Source of the DNA: Oscillospiraceae bacterium
GTDB taxonomy: Bacteria; Bacillota; Clostridia; Oscillospirales; Acutalibacteraceae
Direction of reading: 5' to 3'
Length of the DNA: 47,019 bases
NCBI GenBank assembly: GCA_029012445.1
Contig: JAQXMC010000016.1
Location: 1-47,019 of the forward strand
The position numbers and the translations under genes were made by a program. Of the stretch, positions 39,782-47,019 are shown in pieces; within the stretch, counting starts at the first letter, position 1; every line of letters begins with the position of its first letter. The notes beneath the pieces are model-generated. The model was not told where the DNA came from. It searched no databases and was given only the letters and a program-made list of their open reading frames with translations.

Positions 39782-41524
39782 ATGTCAAAAGTAGTTTCAC
39801 AAGCAAAATCACAGATAAGAAATATGATAATCGAGGCAATAGGCAGAGCTGTCGCCGACGGAAAGCTTCCGGCGGAGCCGATGAATGATTTTATAATCGA
39901 GGTACCCGGCGACAGAGCGAACGGAGACTATTCGGCAAACGCCGCAATGGTCAATGCGAGAGCGTTCCGCTGTGCGCCGAGAAAGATAGCCGATATCATA
40001 CTTGCATATATGGACAGAACGGACACATATTTTGACCGTGTGGAGGTCGCAGGCCCGGGCTTTATCAATTTTTATCTTAACGACGCTTATTACGCCGATG
40101 TTCTGCTCGATATAAGAGCCTGCGGCGACGATTACGGAAGATCCGATTACGGCAAAGGCAAAAAGGTCAATGTCGAATTTGTTTCGGCTAACCCGACAGG
40201 CCCTATGCATATGGGCAACGCAAGAGGCGGAGCTCTCGGCGACTGCCTGGCCGCCGTTCTTGACTACGCCGGCTATGATGTTTCAAGAGAGTTTTATGTG
40301 AATGACGCCGGCAACCAGATCGATAAATTTGCCCTTTCTCTCGATATCAGATATCAGCAGCTTTATAAGGGCAAAGATGCGCCCGAGCTCCCGGAGGACA
40401 GCTATCACGGAGAGGACATCAAGGTCAGAGCCGAGGAGTTCGCCGGGGTTTACGGCGACAGCTATCTCGAAAAGAGCGAAAAGGAGAGAAGAAAGGCTCT
40501 CGTTGACTTTGCGCTGCCGAAAAATATTGAGAACATGAAAAAGGCAATGGCTAAATACAGGATCAATTATGACCTGTGGTTCAGCGAGCTGTCTCTGCAT
40601 AACGGGCCGGAGCTTCAGGAAACGCTCGATATACTGAAAAATAACGGCTATACCTATGAAAAAGACGGTGCGCTCTGGTATAAGAACATTCTCGTTCAGA
40701 CAAAAATATTAAAAGCGCAGGGCAAAACCGACGAGGAGATAGAAAAGCTTGAGCTGAAGGACGATGTTCTGATAAGAGCTAACGGAAATCCGACATATTT
40801 CCTTGCGGATATTGCATATCACAGAAATAAATTCAACCGCGGCTTCGACAAGGCGATAGATGTCTGGGGTGCTGACCACCACGGCCATGTTGCGAGAATG
40901 AAGGGCGCGATGGCGGCTATCGGAATAGATCCGCGCAGGCTCGATGTCGTTCTTATGCAGCTTGTCAGACTCGTCAAGGACGGCGAGCCCGTCAAGATGA
41001 GCAAGAGAACAGGCAAGGCGATAACGCTTGTCGATCTTCTCGACGAGGTACCCATTGACGCTGTCCGCTTTCTGTTCAATATGCGTGAAGCCGGCTCAAC
41101 GATGGATTTTGACCTCGACCTTGCCGTTGAGCAAAGCTCTCAGAATCCCGTCTACTATTGCCAATACGCTCACGCGAGAATATGCAGCATATTGAGAAAG
41201 CTCGAAGAAAAGGGCGTGAAGCCTGAAAAATGCACAAGAGAGCAGCTGGAGCTTCTCAGAACGAGCGAGGAAAGAGAGCTTATCCGTCATCTTTCGTCTC
41301 TGACCGATGTCATCATAAGCGCAGCCGGAAATTATGATCCGGCGAAAGTTACGCACTATGTCATAGACCTTGCGACCTGCTTCCATAAATTCTATAATTC
41401 ATGCAGAGTCGGCGTCGATGACCGTGATCTTATGCAGGCGAGACTGTTCCTTTGCGTCTGCGTTAAAGACACAATAAGAAATGTTTTGAGAATGCTCAAG
41501 ATAGAAGCACCCGAAAAGATGTGA
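39782..41524 (+). CDS. argS: Arginine-tRNA ligase
   Basis: 580 residues. Charges tRNA-Arg. The class I signatures are HMGN at 143-146 (GPMHMGNARGG, the HIGH motif) and KMSK at 405-408 (VKMSKRTGKAITL). The N-terminal Add1 domain and C-terminal anticodon-binding DALR region are of normal length. ATG at 39782 follows AAAGGGG; an upstream TTG at 39776 is unlikely. DUF1934 precedes it by 32 nt. Confidence 0.96.
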   Translation: MSKVVSQAKSQIRNMIIEAIGRAVADGKLPAEPMNDFIIEVPGDRANGDYSANAAMVNARAFRCAPRKIADIILAYMDRTDTYFDRVEVAGPGFINFYLNDAYYADVLLDIRACGDDYGRSDYGKGKKVNVEFVSANPTGPMHMGNARGGALGDCLAAVLDYAGYDVSREFYVNDAGNQIDKFALSLDIRYQQLYKGKDAPELPEDSYHGEDIKVRAEEFAGVYGDSYLEKSEKERRKALVDFALPKNIENMKKAMAKYRINYDLWFSELSLHNGPELQETLDILKNNGYTYEKDGALWYKNILVQTKILKAQGKTDEEIEKLELKDDVLIRANGNPTYFLADIAYHRNKFNRGFDKAIDVWGADHHGHVARMKGAMAAIGIDPRRLDVVLMQLVRLVKDGEPVKMSKRTGKAITLVDLLDEVPIDAVRFLFNMREAGSTMDFDLDLAVEQSSQNPVYYCQYAHARICSILRKLEEKGVKPEKCTREQLELLRTSEERELIRHLSSLTDVIISAAGNYDPAKVTHYVIDLATCFHKFYNSCRVGVDDRDLMQARLFLCVCVKDTIRNVLRMLKIEAPEKM

Positions 41525-41617
41525 AAATTTTTAAAAATTTAATATCTGCGGGAAAAATACTTTATATAATATGGATATAATCAGTAATCATGGATCGAAA
41601 TATAAGGAGGAATAAAT

Positions 41618-42307
41618 ATGAGTTCAGCTAAAATTCTCGTTGTGGACGACGACCTTAACATTTGCGAGCTGCTGAGACTTTATCTTGAAAAAGAGGGCTA
41701 CACGGTCGTTATAGCTAACGACGGTGTCACGGCGGTAACGACTTTTCAGGAGGAGTCGCCGGACCTTGTTCTTCTTGATATAATGCTTCCCAGACTTGAC
41801 GGCTGGCAGGTTTGCAGAGAGATAAGAAAATTCTCCGATAATCCGATAATTATGCTCACGGCGAAGGGCGAAGTCTTTGATAAGGTACTAGGACTTGAGC
41901 TGGGCGCCGACGATTATGTCGTCAAGCCGTTTGACACCAAGGAGATAATTGCCAGAGTCAAAGCGGTTCTGCGCCGCGCGGCAAAGAATCCCGTTGATGA
42001 GATAAAAGAAGTGCATTATGATAAGCTTTCGATAAATCTCACAAACTATGAGCTGAAGGTCAACGGAAAGCAGATCGACACGCCACCCAAAGAAATGGAG
42101 CTTATATTCCATCTCGCCAAGAATCCCAACAGGGTGTTCACAAGAGATCAGCTTCTCGATGAGGTCTGGGGCTTCGACTATTACGGAGACTCGAGAACAG
42201 TCGATGTTCATGTCAAGAGACTTCGCGAAAAGCTCGAGGGCGTGTCCGACAAGTGGGAGCTTCGCACCGTCTGGGGCGTCGGCTACAAGTTTGAAACCAA
42301 GGATTGA
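41618..42307 (+). CDS. Response regulator, OmpR/PhoB family
   Basis: 229 residues. Receiver domain with VDDD (9-12), phosphoacceptor D54 (LVLLDIMLP), and K105 region (YVVKPFD). Winged-helix DNA-binding domain at about 130-229 (TRDQLLDEVWGF, RTVDVHVKRLREKL). AAGGAGG precedes the ATG. The histidine kinase follows 86 nt downstream, so the pair is a two-component system; the regulated genes are not shown by the sequence. Confidence 0.93.
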   Translation: MSSAKILVVDDDLNICELLRLYLEKEGYTVVIANDGVTAVTTFQEESPDLVLLDIMLPRLDGWQVCREIRKFSDNPIIMLTAKGEVFDKVLGLELGADDYVVKPFDTKEIIARVKAVLRRAAKNPVDEIKEVHYDKLSINLTNYELKVNGKQIDTPPKEMELIFHLAKNPNRVFTRDQLLDEVWGFDYYGDSRTVDVHVKRLREKLEGVSDKWELRTVWGVGYKFETKD

Positions 42308-42393
42308 TAATTAACGAAACCTCGGCTGTGGCGTGGAGTTGTCTCTCTGCGTCATAGCCTTGTGTTACTGCCGTTAAAACAGAGGAAACGAAT

Positions 42394-43857
42394 ATGGAAA
42401 AACGACATAAAGAGAAAAAGAATCTCTTTTTTCTGAGATTCTATCTTATCAGCGCTCTTGTTATCGCGGTGGCATTTATCCTATTTGGAATAATGATACT
42501 TGTCATGATAACCATGCACTGGTGGAACGAAAAAATGGATATGCTCAATGTCAACAGCGTGAGCATTTCCGCCGACTATGTCAACGCCGTGTATAAAGAA
42601 CGGGACACCATGAGCACCTTGCTTCTCGGAAACGATATCAGAACAATATCGGAGGCGACAGAGGCGGATTATTTCATCTGCGACATGGACGGAAAGGTGC
42701 TTGTCTGCCGCGAATTTCTTGAGACCGGCGGCAGAGTCTGCCAGCAGCACGCCAACATGAATATCAGCACAGATCTTGTCGAAAGGGCAAAAAAAGAAAA
42801 GTTTTCGAGCTTCACGAGCATAGACGAAAATATACGCGACAGTTTTATAGTCGCAATGCCTATTGTGTATAACGGAACTGTCGTCGCCGAGATGTTTGCC
42901 GTCGAGGACGCCGTCAAAGGGCTTTTGCCCTATGTCGGATCTATGTGCAAGCTGATATTCTTTGCGCTTATTATCACTCTTCTGATTGCGTATATAATAA
43001 TATATTTCTATTCGCGCAGAATAACGAAGCCGATAGGCGATATGATAGAGGCGACCTCTCACTATGCAAAGGGCGATTTCTCATATCATGTCAACGCCGA
43101 AGGTTCAAGCCCCGAAATGGTCAGCATGGCGGAGGCTATGAATAAGATGGTCGATGAGCTTGCGATTGACGATAAGGCGAAAAAGAGCTTTGTTGCCAAT
43201 GTCTCACATGAGCTTAAAACTCCGATGACAACGATAGGCGGCTTTGTTGACGGAATACTTGACGGTACTATCCCGAAAGAGAAAGAAGACGAATATCTGC
43301 GCACCGTTTCAAATGAGGTCAAGAGACTTTCAAGGCTCGTTGTCGCAATGCTCAATCTTTCAAAGATCGAATCGGGCGAGATAAGCATAAAGCCCACAAG
43401 ATACAATGTTTCGTCTCAGATAGTCGAAGTGCTTCTTTCCATGGAGCAGCGCATCGACGAGAAGAAGATCAGCGTTGAGGGGCTCGAAAACATGGGCGAT
43501 CTCAAGATATACGCCGACAGAGATCTTCTTCATCAGGTCATATATAATCTTCTTGATAACGCCGTCAAATTCACTCCCGAAAACGGAACGATATATTTCT
43601 TCGGAAAATATGAAAACGACGCCACAACAGTCACTGTAAGAAACAGCGGCCAGGGCGTCTCCGATGAGGAGATATCAAGAATATTCGAGCGCTTTTATAA
43701 GGTCGATCAGTCGAGAAGCTTCGATGTCAAGGGCGTCGGTCTCGGACTTTATATCGTCAAGACGATAATAAATATGCATGACGGTGTAATAAAAGCCAGC
43801 AGCAAGCAGGGCGAATACACAGAATTTAAATTCACTATTCCCGATTATAAATCATAA
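42394..43857 (+). CDS. Sensor histidine kinase
   Basis: 487 residues. Membrane segments at about 12-40 and 184-208 enclose an extracellular sensor region (sCache-like by length; not verified). HAMP follows at about 208-260. The phosphoacceptor H272 is in NVSHELKTPMTTIGGFVDG; the ATPase boxes are N (DNAVKFTPENG), G1 (DVKGVGLGLYIVK). ATG preceded by AGAGGAAA. Pairs with the response regulator upstream. Signal unknown. Confidence 0.93.
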   Translation: MEKRHKEKKNLFFLRFYLISALVIAVAFILFGIMILVMITMHWWNEKMDMLNVNSVSISADYVNAVYKERDTMSTLLLGNDIRTISEATEADYFICDMDGKVLVCREFLETGGRVCQQHANMNISTDLVERAKKEKFSSFTSIDENIRDSFIVAMPIVYNGTVVAEMFAVEDAVKGLLPYVGSMCKLIFFALIITLLIAYIIIYFYSRRITKPIGDMIEATSHYAKGDFSYHVNAEGSSPEMVSMAEAMNKMVDELAIDDKAKKSFVANVSHELKTPMTTIGGFVDGILDGTIPKEKEDEYLRTVSNEVKRLSRLVVAMLNLSKIESGEISIKPTRYNVSSQIVEVLLSMEQRIDEKKISVEGLENMGDLKIYADRDLLHQVIYNLLDNAVKFTPENGTIYFFGKYENDATTVTVRNSGQGVSDEEISRIFERFYKVDQSRSFDVKGVGLGLYIVKTIINMHDGVIKASSKQGEYTEFKFTIPDYKS

Positions 43858-44049
43858 GCTCAACAAAGATGCGCAATAAATTTATTGATTTAGCGCGCCA
43901 ATGCAAAAAATAAAATTTTTCATAAAAAAATTGACAAATTTTGCGAAAAAGAGCTTTTTAAAGTTTAAAAAAACTTAATTAGAGTGATTTACAATTGTGA
44001 AATAAGAGATTTATCATATTGAATACAGAAAACGAAAGGAACGATATTT

Positions 44050-45672
44050 ATGGACGAATTCAATAACGAAAATCCTTATGAAAAGGAAAATGAAAACAGC
44101 GTTCAGGATGAGTATTCTCAGTATTCTGAGAACGAGCAGAATAACGGCTCAGACGCGTCCGGGAACGGCTATATGAACAGCGGAGATACTGCCGGCGATA
44201 ATGTTAAGCAGCCTGAATATACCAACGGATATGATTACAGTCAGCAGAATACTCAGGATTACAGCCAGAATCCCTATCAGAGCAGCGGCTCGGGAAGCTA
44301 TCAGAACAATCCCTATACTCAGAACGGCGCATATAACGGCAACGGCGGCTACAACGGCTACAATAATAACAATTACAGCTATAACAGTGCGCCGCCCAAG
44401 TCACCCAAGAGCGGCAGAGGCAAAAAGGTCCTTGCGGTCCTGCTTGCGGTGTTCATCGTCGCTGCATCTGTCGGAATCGGAACAGCTATCGGAAGAAAGA
44501 CATCTAAGTCCGGCAATTCGGGAGACAGCAGCACTCCGGCCACCTCAGACAGCGCCACGGTCGAGCTTGACACAACAAAAAGCTCAGCTGTCGCAAAAAC
44601 CGATCTTGACGCCGTTAAACAGGCGAGAGACAGCGTTGTTGGCATAGTTACCTACAACTCAAAGGGCGCGCTTTCGGGTGAAGGCTCGGGCGTTGTTATG
44701 GGCACAAACGACGCCGGAAATCTGACATATATCATCACCTGCGCTCATGTTATATCAGACAGCAGCATAGCTTCCTGCGGCATTCTCATGTCGGACGGAA
44801 CGGTATATGACGCAAAGATCGTCGGCTATGACGAGAGAACAGATATCGGCGTTCTGAGCATAAAGCAGACAGGCCTTAAAAAGGCTACCTTCGGCGATTC
44901 GACCGCTCTTCAGGTCACCGAGCCTGTCTATGCTATCGGCAATCCCGGCGGCTCGGAATACTACGGCTCTGTCACCAACGGCATAGTTTCCGCTCTTGAC
45001 CGCTCGATCTCATCAAAATATACAATGCAGGTCATTCAGCATACGGCCGCAATCAGCCCCGGCAACTCAGGCGGTGCGCTCGTTAATGCGGCGGGACAGG
45101 TTGTCGGCATCAACTCATCTAAGATCGCCGCAACGGACTATGAGGGAATCGGTTTTGCCGTTCCGATCGCGATAGCAAAGCCCGTTGTCGACAATATTAT
45201 AGCGTACGGCTATGTTCCCAACAGACCGAAGCTTGGCATCTCATACGCTCCTGTCACAAATTATCAGGCTTACAGCATGGTAGTGCAGATAAAGGGACTT
45301 CCCAGCGGCTCGCTGATTATCGCTTCTATATCCGACGACAGCTCGCTTAAAGACAGCGATGTTCAGGTCGGCGATATGATAACCTCGGTCAACGGGAAGA
45401 AAATGAAGACATCAGACATATTGCTTGACGCTGTCGATAATTCAAAGGTCGGCGATAAGCTGAAGCTCGGAATCTGCCGGATAAATTCAAAGACCTATGA
45501 GGTCACCGAATTTGAGGTGACGGTCCAGCTTGTTGAGGATAAAGGCTCAAGCACCAAGACTGATGAGACGACAAGCTCCGGCAATCTCAATCCGTTTGAC
45601 GGCTCAAGCTCAGATCCATACAGCGGCAACGATGACTGGGATGAATTTTTCAAGCAGTTCTTCGGACAGTAA
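44050..45672 (+). CDS. HtrA-like serine protease, S1C family, with PDZ domain
   Basis: 540 residues. The first ~125 residues are low-complexity, rich in Asn, Gln, Tyr, Gly and Ser, and would be cytosolic. A single transmembrane segment (about 127-150) follows. The protease triad is H233 (CAHVIS), D265 (ERTDIGVL) and S340 (GNSGGA). A PDZ domain follows at about 400-490, then an acidic Ser/Asp-rich tail ending FFKQFFGQ. The protease lies outside the membrane and would clear misfolded proteins. A strong terminator follows. Confidence 0.93.
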   Translation: MDEFNNENPYEKENENSVQDEYSQYSENEQNNGSDASGNGYMNSGDTAGDNVKQPEYTNGYDYSQQNTQDYSQNPYQSSGSGSYQNNPYTQNGAYNGNGGYNGYNNNNYSYNSAPPKSPKSGRGKKVLAVLLAVFIVAASVGIGTAIGRKTSKSGNSGDSSTPATSDSATVELDTTKSSAVAKTDLDAVKQARDSVVGIVTYNSKGALSGEGSGVVMGTNDAGNLTYIITCAHVISDSSIASCGILMSDGTVYDAKIVGYDERTDIGVLSIKQTGLKKATFGDSTALQVTEPVYAIGNPGGSEYYGSVTNGIVSALDRSISSKYTMQVIQHTAAISPGNSGGALVNAAGQVVGINSSKIAATDYEGIGFAVPIAIAKPVVDNIIAYGYVPNRPKLGISYAPVTNYQAYSMVVQIKGLPSGSLIIASISDDSSLKDSDVQVGDMITSVNGKKMKTSDILLDAVDNSKVGDKLKLGICRINSKTYEVTEFEVTVQLVEDKGSSTKTDETTSSGNLNPFDGSSSDPYSGNDDWDEFFKQFFGQ

Positions 45673-45691
45673 AATTAAAGCCACATAATAT

Positions 45692-45724
45692 CCGGCGCGC
45701 GGTGATCGGTTCACCGCGCGCCGG
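45692..45724. terminator. Bidirectional-type hairpin between htrA and ecfT
   Basis: Fourteen-bp perfect stem, CCGGCGCGCGGTGA with TCACCGCGCGCCGG, followed by TTTGTTATATTTT on the plus strand. The two genes converge here, so it probably serves at least htrA. Confidence 0.8.
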
Positions 45725-45728
45725 TTTG

Positions 45729-46610
45729 TTATATTTTAGATCTGCTGTATTTCCAGCAAAGCTCATTGAATATCTCAACTATAAACGGAAGAAAAGAAAT
45801 AATGCCGAAAGCGGCGTAGGCAGCCGCTGCCGCCGGCGAAAGACCGGCTCCTGACAGGCTCGGATAGAAGAAAAAATCAAGCTTGTGAAATCCTCCGGCA
45901 ATAATTACCGTGCTTAATGATGCAACTGATATCAACAGCAGAACAAGGTCTTGTACGCCGAAACGAAACTCATGATAAAATGTGCGCTTCTTTTCGCCGT
46001 AGCCCTGCGCTTTCATAAACCTGCTTGTTTCAACTGCGCTTTCAAGGGATTGACTTATCAGCGAAGAAAACACTCTGAGCGACGATCTGACGCGGTCGAA
46101 GCGTCCGGCGGAAGAATAAAGACCTATCGCTTTCTGACTTCGCTTTATCTCCCGCGCCCGCCTTTTGAGCATCGGAACATATCTTAGCGCAGCCGACAAC
46201 ACAAGCGATATCTTGGGAGCGGCTCTCCCGAAGATGAAAACGAATTTATCCTCGGTCATAACAAAGCTGTAAGCCTTGCACCAAAGCATGACCGATATCA
46301 TCATCAGAGCTATCTGAGCGCCGCAGAACACAGCCTCGAGCGTGACGGCGCTGCCGTTTATGAAGAAAAGGGGCGTTGCGCCGCTATGTGAAAACAGCGG
46401 GTTTGTGACTGTGATGAGAAAAAACAGCAGGATATAGAAGCGAATATCGCGTTTTTTCTCCTGCCGGTCAGTCAGCGTCAGGCAGAACAGCGAGGCGCCG
46501 GCGAGGGCAAGGAGCGATATTATCGGGTTTGAGACGAACATTGCGACAATGAGCACCGACAGAAAATAGGTCAACAGGGCTGCCGGATGAAATTCAGAAA
46601 AAGCCTTCAA
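45729..46610 (-). CDS. ECF transporter T component (EcfT-like)
   Basis: 293 residues with about five to six membrane segments. EcfT links the substrate-binding EcfS to the EcfA ATPases in vitamin and metal uptake. The C-terminal coupling helices are present (ALRYVPMLKRRAREIKRSQ, then RFMKAQGYG, the Ala-Arg-Gly signatures). TTG start with GGAGGTG upstream on the minus strand. There is no EcfA or EcfS gene in the window and none upstream within 400 bases, so partners must be elsewhere. Confidence 0.85.
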   Translation of the reverse strand: MKAFSEFHPAALLTYFLSVLIVAMFVSNPIISLLALAGASLFCLTLTDRQEKKRDIRFYILLFFLITVTNPLFSHSGATPLFFINGSAVTLEAVFCGAQIALMMISVMLWCKAYSFVMTEDKFVFIFGRAAPKISLVLSAALRYVPMLKRRAREIKRSQKAIGLYSSAGRFDRVRSSLRVFSSLISQSLESAVETSRFMKAQGYGEKKRTFYHEFRFGVQDLVLLLISVASLSTVIIAGGFHKLDFFFYPSLSGAGLSPAAAAAYAAFGIISFLPFIVEIFNELCWKYSRSKI

Positions 46611-46658
46611 AAATCTTCACCTCCGGGTCTTCGAATCATGCCTCAATTTTGCCAACAC

Positions 46659-46688
46659 AATATAGCATACAAATTATATATAAGTCAA
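46659..46688 (-). promoter_or_regulatory. Possible ecfT promoter
   Basis: Minus-strand TTGACT (46688-46683), an 18-base spacer and TATATT (46664-46659). It lies 49 nt upstream of the TTG start. Confidence 0.4.
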
Positions 46689-46897
46689 TCTTCTCAAGAG
46701 CGTCAAGCCGGATTTTTTGCGGTACAAGGTGTGTGCGGGACCTAATTTTTTGCGAAAGTCCGGATTTTGTGATAAAGGGTTTTGTCAATTTTTGTCATTA
46801 CCTCAACATTTAGTGGTAAAAAGAGAGCGAGATACATACAACGCCCGGAGGAATGTACACAAGGGGGATAAAAAAGGAAAAAAAGGGCGAAAAGCGG
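46689..46897. other. Non-coding stretch upstream of the last promoter
   Basis: No gene I can support. It is A/T-rich with several TTTTTTGC and AATTTTT runs, as often found upstream of strongly expressed promoters (UP-element-like). Confidence 0.4.
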
Positions 46898-46927
46898 TTG
46901 ACAAGGCAGGATAGCAGGTGATAGAAT
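46898..46927 (+). promoter_or_regulatory. Probable rRNA operon promoter
   Basis: TTGACA at 46898-46903, an 18-base spacer and TAGAAT at 46922-46927. The downstream leader (AGCGGAAGAGGCAGCGAGCC...), purine-rich with CTAAAAACTAAA near the end, resembles 16S rRNA leaders of Clostridia. The 16S gene itself would lie beyond the window. Confidence 0.5.
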
Positions 46928-47019
46928 TACAGGGCTGAAGCGGAAGAGGCAGCGAGCCTGAGGAAACGCGAAAGAAAGCCGAAAAGTCAATCTAAAAACT
47001 AAAAAAAGTTTAAAAAAGG

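Overview
The window looks like the chromosome of a Gram-positive anaerobe of the class Clostridia, most likely Ruminococcaceae/Oscillospiraceae. This rests on gene content and signals: rpoBC next to rpsL-rpsG-fusA-tuf, a FeoA/FeoB system with a Cys-rich partner protein, Mini-RNase III, YhaM, YitT, ArAE and EcfT families, strong GGAGG ribosome sites, and many promoters close to TTGACA-N17-TATAAT. No species was assigned.

Layout. 1-12910: transcription and translation core (rpoB, rpoC, rpsL, rpsG, fusA, tuf), with separate promoters before rpoB, rpsL and tuf. 12911-14111: a decayed ferrous-iron locus (feoA remnant, intact feoA, feoB reduced to its first ~40 codons, intact FeoB-associated Cys-rich protein) with a duplicated palindromic element. 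14445-14945: dCMP deaminase on the minus strand with its own promoter. 15020-21441: nine tightly packed minus-strand phage genes for DNA packaging and capsid building (TerS, TerL, portal, protease, decoration protein, major capsid protein, three connector/neck candidates), with no tail, lysis, integrase or repressor gene beside them. 21716-25828: a Rossmann oxidoreductase, a DUF4434-like glycosidase, tRNA-Thr and a secreted PT-repeat protein. 26212-29773: obgE, mrnC, yitT-type and yhaM genes in an apparent operon. 30001-33148: rsmD, coaD, a coiled-coil protein, an ArAE-like membrane protein and a GDPD, again closely spaced. 33345-37020: a broken ASCH gene, a D-lactate dehydrogenase, a LexA-boxed regulator with a small coiled-coil partner, and an unrecognised protein. 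37191-46610: rsmI, a methyltransferase, a DUF1934 protein, argS, a two-component system, an HtrA protease and a lone EcfT. The last ~120 bases resemble an rRNA operon promoter and leader.

The strongest unexplained signal is a 219-bp interspersed repeat present three times (1-166, cut by the window edge; 14153-14371; 25865-26083), all on the plus strand. Its predicted stems differ between copies by compensatory changes, which suggests a structured RNA or a MITE-like element with a conserved fold. Other notable points are the head-only phage module, a consensus promoter with a LexA box driving a sigma-region-4/XRE protein, the collapse of feoB with retention of its partner gene, and a possible three-stem RNA between yhaM and rsmD.

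All calls come from reading the sequence and protein motifs; no database search was run. Starts were chosen from ribosome-binding-site spacing and known family lengths.
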